This document shows positions 45,860-56,188 of a stretch of 64,000 nucleotides of DNA, one piece after another. The stretch lies in contig NZ_VTTH01000001.1 in NCBI RefSeq assembly GCF_008831265.1, positions 868,001-932,000 on the forward strand, given 5' to 3'. Positions within the stretch are counted from its first letter, which is position 1. Each line of letters begins with the position of its first letter. The notes beneath the pieces are model-generated. The model saw nothing but the letters and a program-made list of their open reading frames with translations. It made no database searches and was not told where the DNA came from. The translations under genes and the position numbers were made by a program. Origin of the DNA: Lacisediminimonas profundi (GTDB lineage: Bacteria > Pseudomonadota > Gammaproteobacteria > Burkholderiales > Burkholderiaceae_D).

Positions 45860-46250
45860 ATGAGACTCCTCGATTGATTTTTGCCTGCGACCTTGGCCGT
45901 TGCTGCATCGGGAAGTGCAGGTCACCTGCGCACCTGCATGGCCGCCGCTGTCGGGCAAACTTGTTCGTTGATGTCGCGAGCGTTGATGACCGCTCCCGAA
46001 CGCTTGTACTGCGGCCGAACAACTGGCTGGCGCCGTCGTTCATGCAGCGAGCAGTGTTGTCGTGCGCAGCGCGCTTTTCAAGCAGTGCAGGGCAAGCGTT
46101 GAGAGGTCTCAATCGAGACAAAAATCGCTGTACGCCGGTGTTCGATTCGTTCGATTAACGACTGACGTTTTGGAGTGCCTGGAACATGAGGGCGCCGTGC
46201 GATCCTTGCAGAGTCGTGCCGCCGCGACTCATCCTGAAGAGGGGACGGAG
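45860..46250. other. Intergenic region upstream of the repeat-protein operon
   Basis: No gene seen in either strand. It should contain the promoter of the minus-strand protease cluster. A short dyad GTCTC-AATC-GAGAC lies at 46106-46119. No convincing -10/-35 pair was found by eye. Confidence 0.5.
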
Positions 46251-46700
46251 TTACCGCTGCCAGCGGCGGTCTTGCCCCGCATCCCGATGCTGATCGTCGT
46301 GCTGCCGGCGCAATTCGCGCTCATGCCATTGGCGCAGGCGCAACTCCTCCTCGAACAGGCGCCGTTCGCGTAAGGAGGGTTCGCTCTCGATGATCATCGG
46401 GGGACGCATCGGCGATATCTGCCAGCCTGGAGTACCCGGCTGCATGGCCCACGGCGGGTTCGCGGGCATCGCGAAGCTGGGCGGGGTCTGGTACAGCGGG
46501 GGTGGCGGGCTGTACATTCCCGGTGGCGGGGCAAACATGTGCGGCGGCGGGGCGTAGCGCTGTTGCGCCGGGCCCCCTTGCCCATGATGCGGGCCAGAGG
46601 GCAGGGTTCTTGCCGGTGCCACCCCATGCGCCCAGGCCGCCAGCGGCAACGACTGGCAGAGGCAGATGGCAATTGCGGGAAGACAGGCAAGAATGCGCAT
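46251..46700 (-). CDS. Secreted proline-rich hypothetical protein
   Basis: A 149-residue protein starting with a signal peptide of about 25 residues (MRILACLPAIAICLCQ to AAWAHG). The mature part has a Pro-rich middle (HMFAPPPGMYSPPPPLYQTPP) and a charged C-terminal helix dominated by R, E and H (LRERRLFEEELRLRQWHEREL). No family recognised; the layout suggests an extended periplasmic or surface-exposed chain with a helical end. I chose the ATG at 46700, preceded by AGGTCCC; an ATG six codons upstream is possible. It is read in the same direction as the protease cluster but 390 bases upstream of it, so co-transcription is uncertain. Confidence 0.62.
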   Translation of the reverse strand: MRILACLPAIAICLCQSLPLAAWAHGVAPARTLPSGPHHGQGGPAQQRYAPPPHMFAPPPGMYSPPPPLYQTPPSFAMPANPPWAMQPGTPGWQISPMRPPMIIESEPSLRERRLFEEELRLRQWHERELRRQHDDQHRDAGQDRRWQR

Positions 46701-46877
46701 GACGGGACCTTCGGACATGTCTGTATTGAAGCCGGTACTTGTCAGCTTGGACATGAGCGAAAGGTAATCGATGTAAGCGGCCGTAAAAAAGTCTGCGTTC
46801 GTTGCCAGTTGGACTATTGACCTGCTGCAATCAGTTCCGGTAAGGTAAGGGCTCCTCACTTTCCCGACTGCGCGAAC

Positions 46878-47027
46878 ATGCCAGACTCCACCGGTTCTAC
46901 CGCACAGACCTCGTCGAGCAAAGGCCGGCAGTTCAATGTCAACAAGCTGCAGGCGGCGCTGTCCATGGCGGCTTCGGCTGCTGTCACCATCGCTCTGGTG
47001 GCGTGGGCGATTTCGGCCTGGTCATGA
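46878..47027 (+). CDS. Tiny single-pass membrane protein
   Basis: A 49-residue reading frame: a Ser/Thr-rich soluble start (MPDSTGSTAQTSSSKGR), an amphipathic bridge (QFNVNKLQAALSM) and a C-terminal hydrophobic helix (SAAVTIALVAWAISAW) ending four residues from the stop. The shape is that of a tail-anchored mini-protein. It lacks a good ribosome-binding site (AAGGTAAGGG is too far upstream). Function unknown; the call rests on the coherent membrane pattern. Confidence 0.42.
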   Translation: MPDSTGSTAQTSSSKGRQFNVNKLQAALSMAASAAVTIALVAWAISAWS

Positions 47028-47125
47028 TCCGTCGCCGGTTTCCGGTCTGCGGTTTCGGCTGAATCCATCGAGCCTGCCCTGCGGGAGTCTGCTTGCGGGA
47101 CTCTGCCTGGTTCATGCAGTCCGGC

Positions 47126-47992
47126 CTACATGCTCTTCATCAAATCAACGCTTGCCCTGAATAGAGGGCTTTCCGCGTTTCCGAACTCGTCGCATATCCC
47201 CAGGTGATGAATTCCGGTCAGTGGCACATCGGCCACATGTCCGGCGCGCCATTGGTCTGCTATCAGTCGATTCTGCCGCTGGAATTCTTCCGACTCCAGG
47301 CCGCCCACTGCAGTGATGAAGCGCGCAGGATGCGATGGCGTCATGAAGGCGGGCGATAAAGAAGCCATGTCTTCCGGCCCAAGTTTCAGGTCGACATTCA
47401 GGAAATCCGCATGGCGCACCGGTTCCATGTCATACACTCCTGACAGCAATACCCCGGCCTTGACCAGGTCCATCGGCAGGTCCTCGCCGAACAGCGGCCA
47501 GCGTGCTGCCATCATCATGGCCGCCAGGTGCGCACCGGCTGAATGGCCGGCCACCGCAATCCGTGCCGGGTCGATGTCGTAGCGTTGTGCATTGCGGTAC
47601 AGCCACGCCAGTGCGCGCAATTGCTGCAGCACGATTTCCTCTATCGTTGCCGCCGGCGCCAGTGTGTAATTGGGCAGCGCAACCGAAAATCCGGCTTGCC
47701 GCCAGGCAGGTACCAGGAAGGAAAAATCCGACTTGTCCAGCGCGCGGAACCAGCCGCCGTGGATGAATACCAGCAGCGCCGCCCCTGGCTGCCGGGCAGG
47801 GAAGAGGTCAAGCCGTTCTTCCGCGGCATCGCCGAAGTGCAGGTCGAACAGGCCGGCTTGCGTGCGCCGCACGTGGGCGGATTCTTCCTTCCAGCGGGTC
47901 AGTATGCCGGCGTAGTCCGGAATCCGCACCCGCGTGTTGAATTGCTGGTTGTAATAGGCAGTGAGGTCGGCAGTCAGGACTTTGTCGTTCAT
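47126..47992 (-). CDS. Alpha/beta-hydrolase (esterase/kynurenine-formamidase-like)
   Basis: A 288-residue alpha/beta hydrolase. The oxyanion motif HGGW lies at 78-81 and the nucleophile elbow GHSAG at 149-153 with Ser151; Asp and His of the triad are probably in the C-terminal third (the GIHHLGICDEF region carries the histidine). The HGGxW plus GHSAG arrangement is that of the hormone-sensitive-lipase/kynurenine-formamidase side of the superfamily. Substrate is unknown. The start at 47992 (MNDKVLTADL) is preferred over a GTG three codons upstream. No pathway neighbours are seen. Confidence 0.85.
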   Translation of the reverse strand: MNDKVLTADLTAYYNQQFNTRVRIPDYAGILTRWKEESAHVRRTQAGLFDLHFGDAAEERLDLFPARQPGAALLVFIHGGWFRALDKSDFSFLVPAWRQAGFSVALPNYTLAPAATIEEIVLQQLRALAWLYRNAQRYDIDPARIAVAGHSAGAHLAAMMMAARWPLFGEDLPMDLVKAGVLLSGVYDMEPVRHADFLNVDLKLGPEDMASLSPAFMTPSHPARFITAVGGLESEEFQRQNRLIADQWRAGHVADVPLTGIHHLGICDEFGNAESPLFRASVDLMKSM

Positions 47993-48121
47993 GAGGCGCA
48001 CAGGATGGATGGCACGGTCGGACCCGGATGGGTGCCGAAGATAATAGCAAATGCTGGCGATCGCCTGCAGGCGCCCAGCTTTCCAGATTGACCATTGCGC
48101 CAGCCGGCACTACACTGGCGG

Positions 48122-48325
48122 CGTTCAGGTGCATGCACGCCTCTCCGGCGTGCAGTTAAACGGGAAACACGATACGGAGCGCGGCTTCGTCAACGTGTGC
48201 TGCCCCCGCAACGGTAAGCAAGCGTATGGGTCATCCATACCGGTCGCCACAACGCCACTGTGCCAGGGTTCAGGCATGGGAAGGCCAGGCGGTTTGTCTT
48301 GCAAGCCCGGATACCGGCCAGGACA
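48122..48325 (+). ncRNA. Cobalamin (adenosylcobalamin) riboswitch
   Basis: Typical B12-riboswitch landmarks occur in order: GGTGC near the 5' end, AAACGGGAAAC, CTGCCCCCGCAACGGTAA, then the B12-box-like GCCACTGTG, ATGGGAAGGC and the closing CCCGGATACCGGCC. It lies in the leader of the TonB-dependent receptor gene 48411-50384. Cobalamin binding should repress that gene and, by read-through, the following permease and ATPase. Boundaries are approximate. Confidence 0.93.
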
Positions 48326-48410
48326 GGTGAAGCGTCTGCGCAAGCATGCCTTCGTTCGAACCGGGCTTGCGGGGAAGCAGGCCTGGTGCCTCTCGTATCA
48401 AACCATCACA

Positions 48411-50384
48411 ATGATCCCTCGTTTTTCCCGTGGTCCGGCATGGATGCCGCTCGCACTCGCCTCTGCTATTGCCGGGGCTTTCCCTTCTTCTGCCGCTGCC
48501 CAGCCTGCTGCCGAATCCTCCTTGCCGAACGTACTGGTGACCGGTTCGCGCTTTGCCAGCGATCCTGCCTTTGCACCGATCGGCGCCGCCGTCATTACCG
48601 CTGACGACATCCGTGAATCGGGCGTCACCAGCGTCAACGAAGCGCTGCGCAAGATCGGCGGCGTGTCCGGCCGCCAGGCACTCAACGGATCGGAAGATTT
48701 CGCGCTGGACCTGCGCGGTTTTGGCAGCACCAGCGACCAGAACATGGTCGTGCTCGTCGATGGCATCCGCTTGTCCGAGAGCGAGCAGGCCAGCGCCGTA
48801 TTCAGTGCAATCCCGATCGAATCAGTGGAGCGGATAGAAGTGGTCCGTGGCGGAAGCAGCGTGCTGTACGGCGAGGGCGCAACCGGCGGCACGATCCAGG
48901 TCATTACCAAGCGGCCGGCTCGCAACGCCGGGCGCGGTACCTTGTTCGGGGAAGTCGGCAGCTATAACTACCGCACCATGCGCGCATCTGCGGCCAGGGA
49001 CTGGAACGGCCTTTCGATCGACGTCAATCTCGGCGCGGTGCGTACTGACAACTACCGCCGTAACAATGCGCTGTCAGAAGAAAATTTCAGCGGGGTACTG
49101 CAAAAGGCTTTTGACGGTGGACGGGTCGGTATCCGGGTCGCCAGCGCTACCCAGAATTACCGCCTTCCGGGCGGATTGAAGCTGTCGGATTTCGCCGCCG
49201 ACCCACGTGCCGCGAGCACGCCGGCCAGCTATGGGTCGCTTGACGTCCGTCGTTACACCCTGTTCGCCGAGCGCCGCGTCGGCAGCCTCGACTTTGCCGC
49301 CGAGTTGTCGCGTTCAGAGCGGACTTCCCGCATTGAATTCGGCACCTTCCTTAACGGTTACCAGGGCAATGTGACGCAATTCTCGCCGCGCGTGCGCTGG
49401 CTTGCATCGTCAGCCGGCATTCGTAACGAACTGGTGGCCGGCATCGATCATTCCCGTTGGGACCGTGCCGGTTTTGTGGGGAACACCAGCAATGGCGTGC
49501 AGTCCGCATCGGCGACCTATCTGCGGGATGAACTGCGCATCGGAGACTGGCGGCTGGCCGCGGGCGTTCGTCATGAGAACTTCGACAAGACTTACTCCGA
49601 TCCCACCGCATTCTTCGGCTCCAGCAACAGCTACCGCATTTCGCAGTCGCTCAATGCATGGGAACTGCAATCCGCCTGGGCCGTCACCCGCAAGGCGGAA
49701 CTGTATGCCAAGGCCGGTAAAAGCTACCGCATGCCCAATGTCGACGACAATGCCGTGGTGCCCGTTGCTAACCAGCCGCTCGCGCCCCAGCAGTCGCGCG
49801 ACTTCGAATTGGGAGCCACGCTCGGCGACGACAAGGGCAAACTGGTCGCCCGCATTTTCCGGCATGACCTGACCCAGGAAATCTTCTACAACTCGATGAC
49901 CTTCACCAACGTCAACCTTGACCCGACGCGCCGGGAAGGTTTCGAGCTGGAAGCAAGCGGGCGGATCGCCGCAAGCTGGCGCGCCAGCGCCAGCCTTCAG
50001 CATGTGAAAGCAAGGTTCACCGAGGGTCCGAGTGCGGGCCGCGAGATGGTGCTGGTGCCGCGCAATACGGCATCGGTTCGCCTGAATTGGTTACCGGGAG
50101 GCGGCCATAGCGGCAACCTCGCTTTGCGCTGGGTGGACACCCAGCGATTCGGTGACGACATGACCAATGCCTGCAGCCAGCGCGTCCCTTCCTACACCGT
50201 GCTCGACGGCCGCTATGCTTACCGCCGCGGGCCATGGGAGTTCGCGCTGACCGGCACCAACCTCGCCAACCGGAGTTACTACAGCAGCGCCTTTGGCGAC
50301 CCGTTCACGATGGGCCAGTGCAACGGCGGCGTCTATCCGGAAGCAGGGCGCCAGCTCAGGGCTTCGGCGCGGTTCGAGTTCTGA
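48411..50384 (+). CDS. btuB: TonB-dependent vitamin B12 receptor (BtuB-like)
   Basis: A 657-residue outer-membrane receptor. The signal peptide of about 30 residues (to AAAQP) is followed by a TonB-box-like LPNVLVTGSR, a plug domain (about 45-160, with VLVDGIRLSE and RIEVVRGGSSVLYGEGATGGTIQVITK), and a 22-strand barrel ending in ASARFEF with the terminal aromatic. Substrate is inferred from the cobalamin riboswitch upstream and btuCD downstream. I chose the ATG at 48411; the long upstream frame runs into the riboswitch. The start has no strong ribosome-binding site, as expected if the riboswitch controls access. Confidence 0.93.
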   Translation: MIPRFSRGPAWMPLALASAIAGAFPSSAAAQPAAESSLPNVLVTGSRFASDPAFAPIGAAVITADDIRESGVTSVNEALRKIGGVSGRQALNGSEDFALDLRGFGSTSDQNMVVLVDGIRLSESEQASAVFSAIPIESVERIEVVRGGSSVLYGEGATGGTIQVITKRPARNAGRGTLFGEVGSYNYRTMRASAARDWNGLSIDVNLGAVRTDNYRRNNALSEENFSGVLQKAFDGGRVGIRVASATQNYRLPGGLKLSDFAADPRAASTPASYGSLDVRRYTLFAERRVGSLDFAAELSRSERTSRIEFGTFLNGYQGNVTQFSPRVRWLASSAGIRNELVAGIDHSRWDRAGFVGNTSNGVQSASATYLRDELRIGDWRLAAGVRHENFDKTYSDPTAFFGSSNSYRISQSLNAWELQSAWAVTRKAELYAKAGKSYRMPNVDDNAVVPVANQPLAPQQSRDFELGATLGDDKGKLVARIFRHDLTQEIFYNSMTFTNVNLDPTRREGFELEASGRIAASWRASASLQHVKARFTEGPSAGREMVLVPRNTASVRLNWLPGGGHSGNLALRWVDTQRFGDDMTNACSQRVPSYTVLDGRYAYRRGPWEFALTGTNLANRSYYSSAFGDPFTMGQCNGGVYPEAGRQLRASARFEF

Positions 50385-50405
50385 TAGCACGATGAAGGAG
50401 CAAGG

Positions 50406-51380
50406 GTGCTGACAAGTTGCATGAACAGGCGGGCCGTCACACTGGTGCTGCTGGCGCTGGCGGCCTGCCTGGCCTTCGCCTTGTCGACCTTCTGCGGCAG
50501 TACCGGTTGCGGCGGTGGCGACAGCGACATCGTGTGGCAGTTGCGCGCCCCGCGCACCGCCGCCGCATTCGCCGTCGGCGGCCTGTTGTCCCTTGCCGGG
50601 GCGCTGATGCAGGTGCTGCTGCGAAATCCGCTGGCTGACCCTTATGTGCTGGGGGTATCCGGCGGTTCAGCTGCCGGCGCGATGCTGGGCCTGGTATTTT
50701 TTCCGGCGCTGGCGTGGAGCCTGCAGGCCGGCGCGCTGTCCGGCGCGCTGCTGTCCATGCTGCTGTTGATGGCGCTGGCGCAGAAGAGCCTGTTCACGCC
50801 GCTCCCCGCTTCATCGGCACCGGCCGGCGTGCGCTTGATTCTCACGGGTGTCATGATCGCTTCCGCCTTCGGCGCCTTACTGTCGCTGATGCTGGCGCTG
50901 GCCCCTGACAATACGCTGCGCGGCATGTTCTTCTGGCTGCTCGGTGATCTCGAGGGCAGCCGCTTTTACCCGCTCGCCTGGGGCGTGCTGATTCTGGCCG
51001 TCGGCTGGGCGCTGCTGGCGGCTCCCCAACTTAATGTCCTGGTTCACGGCGATGCCACCGCTTTCCTGCTTGGCATTCGCGTCGGCCGCTTGCGCCTGAC
51101 GACCCTGCTGGTCGCATCGATGGCGACGGCCGCTGCGGTTTCCGTCGCCGGCACCATCGGCTTCATCGGCCTGGTCGTGCCGCATGCTGCGCGCCTGCTG
51201 CTGGGCAATGACCAGCGACTGCTGTTGCCGGCCTGCGTGCTCGCAGGCGGCATTGCGCTGGTACTGGCCGACCTGCTGGCGCGCACCATGGCCGCGCCGG
51301 TGCAACTCCCGGTAGGCGTGATAACGGTATTGGTCGGCGTGCCGGTGTTCCTGTTCCTGCTGGCAAGGAGCAGGACATGA
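50406..51380 (+). CDS. btuC: FecCD-family permease (vitamin B12 import)
   Basis: A 324-residue inner-membrane permease of the BtuC/FecCD family with about nine to ten hydrophobic helices. Conserved segments include LRAPRTAAAFAVGGLLSLAGALMQ, NPLADPYVLGVSGGSAAGA and the coupling region GTIGFIGLVVPHAARLLLG. It pairs with the ATPase in the next gene and with the periplasmic protein encoded at 52668. The GTG at 50406 follows AAGGAG with five-base spacing; a downstream ATG (50421) is too far from it. The stop overlaps the ATPase start by four bases. Confidence 0.93.
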   Translation: MLTSCMNRRAVTLVLLALAACLAFALSTFCGSTGCGGGDSDIVWQLRAPRTAAAFAVGGLLSLAGALMQVLLRNPLADPYVLGVSGGSAAGAMLGLVFFPALAWSLQAGALSGALLSMLLLMALAQKSLFTPLPASSAPAGVRLILTGVMIASAFGALLSLMLALAPDNTLRGMFFWLLGDLEGSRFYPLAWGVLILAVGWALLAAPQLNVLVHGDATAFLLGIRVGRLRLTTLLVASMATAAAVSVAGTIGFIGLVVPHAARLLLGNDQRLLLPACVLAGGIALVLADLLARTMAAPVQLPVGVITVLVGVPVFLFLLARSRT

Positions 51381-52141
51381 CGCTGCTGGCAACGCATGGA
51401 TTGAAGCTTGCAATTGGCAACCGGACCCTGGTGCAAGACCTGGACTGGGTGGTCGAGCCGGGGCAGTTGTGGTGCCTGCTGGGACCGAACGGCGCCGGCA
51501 AGACGACCCTGCTGCATGCGCTGTGCGGATTGCGGCATCCGTCTGCCGGTACCTTGGCGATCGACGGCCAGCCGCTGTCGGCAATCGAGCCCGGGAAGCT
51601 GGCGCGCCAGCGCGGACTGATGCCGCAGCAGCAGTTCGACGCGTTTTCCCACACCGTGCTCGATACCGTGCTGGTCGGCCGCGCGCCGTACCGGGTCGGA
51701 CGACAGTGGGACAGCGAGCAGGACAGGGCAGTGGCGCTGGAGGCATTGCGCCGGGTCGGGCTGGACGGCCTGGCCGGGCGCGACGTGCTGGGTCTGTCCG
51801 GCGGCGAACGGCAACGGGTATCGCTTGCTGCGCTGCTGGCGCAGTCGCCTGAGCTGATGCTGCTGGACGAACCGACATCGCACCAGGATGTGGGTCACCA
51901 GCTGGCCCTGATGCGGCTGGTGCACGAGTTGCTGGCCACGCATGCGGTCATCATGACCTGCCACGACATCAATCTCGCGGCCCGCCACGCCACCCATGTG
52001 CTGCTGATCTCCGGCGCACGTCACTGGATAGGCAGCGCGCAATCGGTGCTGACCGAAGGGACGCTGCAGGCGGCGTTCGGGTGCAGGTTCGAAAGGAATG
52101 GCAGCCTGTTTGTCGCGGTCGAGGACAGTGCCCGCGATTGA
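51377..52141 (+). CDS. btuD: ABC transporter ATPase (vitamin B12 import)
   Basis: A 254-residue ATP-binding subunit. Walker A is GPNGAGKTT near residue 36, the signature LSGGERQRV near residue 140 and Walker B LMLLDEPT just after, followed by the H-loop region (TCHDINLAARH). It powers cobalamin import with BtuC. Its start overlaps the btuC stop (ATGA). Similarity to iron-siderophore ATPases means the substrate assignment leans on the riboswitch and receptor. Confidence 0.93.
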   Translation: MTLLATHGLKLAIGNRTLVQDLDWVVEPGQLWCLLGPNGAGKTTLLHALCGLRHPSAGTLAIDGQPLSAIEPGKLARQRGLMPQQQFDAFSHTVLDTVLVGRAPYRVGRQWDSEQDRAVALEALRRVGLDGLAGRDVLGLSGGERQRVSLAALLAQSPELMLLDEPTSHQDVGHQLALMRLVHELLATHAVIMTCHDINLAARHATHVLLISGARHWIGSAQSVLTEGTLQAAFGCRFERNGSLFVAVEDSARD

Positions 52142-52156
52142 GGCCTGGGGCTTGCC

Positions 52157-52567
52157 CTAGCGCAGTACCATCTGCGTGCAGCGAAACAGCGCAATCGTCT
52201 TGCCACCGGCCTTCACCGTCGCATCCCATACCTGAGTGGTGCGGCCGAGGTGCACACCGCGCGCCTCGCATTCAATCGTGCCTTCGAGTGCCGTGCCGAG
52301 GTGGTTGGTTTTCAGTTCCACCGTGGTGAAGCCTTTCGCGCCTTCCGGCAGATGCGCAACGCAGCCATAGCCGCAGCAAGTGTCGGCCAGTGCAACCACC
52401 GAAGCAGCGTGCAGGAAGCCATTGGGCGCCAGGTGATGCGGCTTGATCGGCATTCGTGCTCGCAGCGTCTGCGGCCCGACCTCCAGCACCTCGATGCCGA
52501 GTAGCGCCGGCAGCGTGCTCTCTTGCATCTTGTTGAAATATTCGGGCGTCGGCGAGAGAGGTTTCAT
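52157..52567 (-). CDS. PaaI-type hotdog thioesterase
   Basis: A 136-residue single hotdog domain. The family motif NGFLHAASVVALADTCCGYG, with the catalytic Asp of the helix (ALAD), is clear. It probably hydrolyses an aromatic or medium acyl-CoA thioester as a tetramer. It lies between the btuCD pair and btuF on the opposite strand and has no sequence link to B12. The stop is 15 bases from the btuD stop (convergent). Confidence 0.85.
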   Translation of the reverse strand: MKPLSPTPEYFNKMQESTLPALLGIEVLEVGPQTLRARMPIKPHHLAPNGFLHAASVVALADTCCGYGCVAHLPEGAKGFTTVELKTNHLGTALEGTIECEARGVHLGRTTQVWDATVKAGGKTIALFRCTQMVLR

Positions 52568-52667
52568 GTGTGATCCGTGTGCGGGATGGGTGGCTGTAGT
52601 GGCAGGGGAATGGTGGTCTTGCGTGGATCCGGATGTGTGGGACGTGGCATCGGCGGCGGCATGCCTG

Positions 52668-53590
52668 CTAGCGCTTCGTGCGGGCGAGGTCCAGCGCCCG
52701 GCAGATTGCTTCCGTCCCTTCCAGGATGCGTGGCGTTGCGCGCGTCAGCGAATCGGAATCGACGGTGTACAGGTTGGCGCGCCGGACTGCGGTGGCGCGC
52801 GGAAAGCGCCGCCATATCTGCACGCCATCATCATCGGCGCCACCGCTGGCATTGATGATCACTTCCGGGTCGGCCAGCAACACGTCCTCGATACCGACCG
52901 TTGGCGCCAGTTGCGGCAGATGGCCGAAGATATTGCTACCGCCGCAGGTGGCAATCGCATGCGACACCAGATGATCGTTATTCAGCGTCATCAGCGGCGC
53001 GCGCCAGATCTGGTAGAACACGCGCACCGGCGGGCGGCTCCGATAGCGGGCCTGCAGCGCCTTTACCTGTTGCCTGAACTGCGCCGCGGCGGCACGTCCG
53101 GTCGAGGCGGTGCCGGCCAGTACCGACAGCCGCTCCAGCGAGGTCGCAATGGTTTCAAAGTCGCGCGGCTCGCTGACGAACACCGGATACCCCAGTTCGC
53201 GCAACTGCTGCAGCCGTGCCGCATTGTTGCCGCTGCCCCAAGCCACGATCAGTTGCGGCCGCAGCGCAGCGATGCGCTCCATGTCGAACGCAGTCGCGCT
53301 GCCCACCGAGGGAATACGGCGCGCTTCGGGAGGAAAGTTGCTGAAGTCGATCGCGCCGGCCACGCTGGATCCGGCGCCGACCGCAAACAGCAGCTCGGTC
53401 GCATGCGGCGCAAGGCTGACGATGCGGCGTGCCGGCGCCGCGAGGGAGATGGTCTGCCCGGCGTCGTCCAGCACCGACACCACCGCTTGCGCCGGGGCGG
53501 CAGCCAATGCGCAAGCGACGGCGACGATGGCAAGCAGCAGCGAGCGGGCCCCGCCTTTCCACGTCGGGTGGCAAAGGCCGGCCGCGGCCA

Positions 53591-53591
<1 letters not shown>
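52668..53591 (-). CDS. btuF: Periplasmic cobalamin-binding protein BtuF
   Basis: A 307-residue type-III binding protein: signal peptide (about 17-36, SLLLAIVAVACALAAAPAQA), then the two-lobed domain (RRIVSLAPHATELLFAVGAGSSVAGAIDF, IAALRPQLIVAW, and ADPEVIINASGG). Its ligand is probably vitamin B12 since btuB, btuC and btuD lie opposite. The ATG at 53591 overlaps the panC stop (TGATG), so it is expressed as a coupled downstream gene of panC and not by the riboswitch. The final residues are basic. Confidence 0.88.
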
Positions 53592-54466
<875 letters not shown>

Positions 54467-55315
54467 TCAGGTCGGCGAATAGGACAGCCGTACGTAGATC
54501 GGCGCGAAGGCTTCCGCCTGCGTGATTTCGATCAGGGTTTCTTTGGCCAGTTCGAGCAGGGCGATGAAGTTGACGACCAGCACCGGCACGCCACGGGTCG
54601 GGTCGAACAGGTCGGCAAACTCGACGAAGCGGGCCGATTGCAGCCGGCGCAATATGCCGGTCATGTGCTCGCGCACCGAAAGTTCTTCGCGGCTGATGGT
54701 GTGATGCGCGGTCAGTTTGGCGCGCTTGAGCACGTCGGCCCACGCTGCCTGCAATTCGCCGGCGTCGACCTCCGGCCAGCGCGTCACCACGCTTTGCTCT
54801 ATGTAAATCTGGGTGCGCACGTAGTCGCGGCCGAGCTGGGGCAGGCTGTCGAGCTTGTACGCGGCCAGCTTGATCTGCTCGTATTCCAGCAGCCGGCGCA
54901 CCAGTTCCGCGCGCGGATCTACCGCCTCTTCGCCAGTGTCCGCCTTTCTGGACGGCAGCAGCATGCGCGACTTGATCTCGATCAGCATCGCAGCCATCAG
55001 CAGGTATTCGGCTGCCAGTTCCAGGTTGTGCAGGCGGATCTGGTCGACGTATTCGAGATACTGCAGCGTGACCTGGGCCAGCGGGATGTCGAGGATGTTG
55101 AAGTTCTGCTTGCGGATCAGGTACAGCAGCAGGTCGAGCGGACCTTCGAAGGCTTCGAGGAAGACTTCCAGCGCGTCGGGAGGGATGTAGAGGTCGTGCG
55201 GCAGCTTGAACAGCGGCTCCCCGTACAGCCGAGCGAAAGCCACGCCGTCAATGACGTCGGGCGTCGTGTCGGGGTGACCGGCCAATGCCAGCGCGTCGGA
55301 CTCGCGGGTACTCAC
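54467..55315 (-). CDS. scpA: Segregation and condensation protein A
   Basis: A 282-residue kleisin, the subunit bridging SMC heads with ScpB in chromosome organisation. The conserved FEGPLDLLLYLIRKQNFNILDIPLAQVTLQYLEY opening is at about 55-90. A helical linker and C-terminal winged helix follow (EFADLFDPTRGVPVLVVNFIALLELAK). scpB is not in the window. It precedes panC on the minus strand. Confidence 0.94.
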   Translation of the reverse strand: MSTRESDALALAGHPDTTPDVIDGVAFARLYGEPLFKLPHDLYIPPDALEVFLEAFEGPLDLLLYLIRKQNFNILDIPLAQVTLQYLEYVDQIRLHNLELAAEYLLMAAMLIEIKSRMLLPSRKADTGEEAVDPRAELVRRLLEYEQIKLAAYKLDSLPQLGRDYVRTQIYIEQSVVTRWPEVDAGELQAAWADVLKRAKLTAHHTISREELSVREHMTGILRRLQSARFVEFADLFDPTRGVPVLVVNFIALLELAKETLIEITQAEAFAPIYVRLSYSPT

Positions 55316-55366
55316 GTAAGCTTGCTCACTTTGGAGGCGCAGGGGCTGCCCGGCGCGGACCCTGGC

Positions 55367-55576
55367 TTACTTCGACTGGTAGACGTAAGCCTGCTGCTTG
55401 ACGCGCGATGCCTCGATCCGTTCCAGTTCTTCCAGATCGTCCCGCGGCGGCTGTTCCCACAGGAGGTTGCGGCCGGCGAGCTGACCCTCTTCCAGTTTCG
55501 GGTTCTTTTGCTTCAGGTCGTTCAGGAATTCCGTGAACTCGGATTGATATCCGCTGAATTGCTTCGAAAATTTCAT
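55367..55576 (-). CDS. DUF3460 small protein
   Basis: A 69-residue protein matching the DUF3460 pattern, known in betaproteobacteria: YQSEFTEFLNDLKQKNPKLEE at the start and LLWEQPPRDDLEELERIEASR with a final Gln/Tyr-rich tail. All-helical and highly charged. No known function. It lies upstream of scpA on the same strand (51 bases), as commonly seen. Confidence 0.87.
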   Translation of the reverse strand: MKFSKQFSGYQSEFTEFLNDLKQKNPKLEEGQLAGRNLLWEQPPRDDLEELERIEASRVKQQAYVYQSK

Positions 55577-55651
55577 GGGTGTTCCGCTAACAGGAAGTGC
55601 AATCAGGCGCTATTCTACCCCGAGTCAAGAACTTCACTTCAGGGTACCGCC

Positions 55652-56164
55652 ATGAAACAACTGGTCCGCGCGTTTTTCGCATTCTTCTGTTCCATCATGG
55701 CCCTCGGCTGTGACCAGCAGGGTCGTCTGGTGGAAGAAGCCGGCCTGGAGAAGCTGGCACGCGGCGTCTCCAGCGAGGGCGATGTTCGTACTGCGATGGG
55801 CCGGCCTGATACCGTATGGGAAGAGGAGAGCGGCGAGCGGGTCCTCGAATATCCGAAAGGTCCCAATGGCGTGCGGACCTGGATGTTCGATATCGGCAAG
55901 GACGGCAAGCTGAAAGACTGGCGCCAGGTGCTGACCGAGGACAATTTCAAGCGCATCACGCCCGGCATGAGCATGGACCAGGTGCGGCGCATGCTGGGCC
56001 GGCCACGCTCGACGATGCAATTCAGGCTGAAGAACGAGGAAGTCTGGGACTGGCTGTACCAGGAAGGCCCGGGCAGCCGGCGCTTGTTCAATGTCCATTT
56101 CGACATCGGCACGCGGGTGGTGACGCGGGTGTCGACTTCGGAGGATCCGGACGTGAAGCCCTGA
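55652..56164 (+). CDS. BamE-like (SmpA/OmlA) lipoprotein
   Basis: A 170-residue exported protein: a lipobox-like MALGC with the acceptor cysteine at residue 20, then two BamE-type repeats, residues about 30-80 (SEGDVRTAMGRPDTVWEEESG) and 95-150 (ITPGMSMDQVRRMLGRPRSTMQF). In the Bam complex BamE helps outer-membrane protein insertion; this gene may be BamE or a tandem SmpA/OmlA relative, because it has two such repeats and is longer than E. coli BamE. The start at 55652 is the only one giving a good signal peptide. The SulP gene is convergent. Confidence 0.78.
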   Translation: MKQLVRAFFAFFCSIMALGCDQQGRLVEEAGLEKLARGVSSEGDVRTAMGRPDTVWEEESGERVLEYPKGPNGVRTWMFDIGKDGKLKDWRQVLTEDNFKRITPGMSMDQVRRMLGRPRSTMQFRLKNEEVWDWLYQEGPGSRRLFNVHFDIGTRVVTRVSTSEDPDVKP

Positions 56165-56188
56165 GCGCTCGCGCCCTGGCACCAGCGC

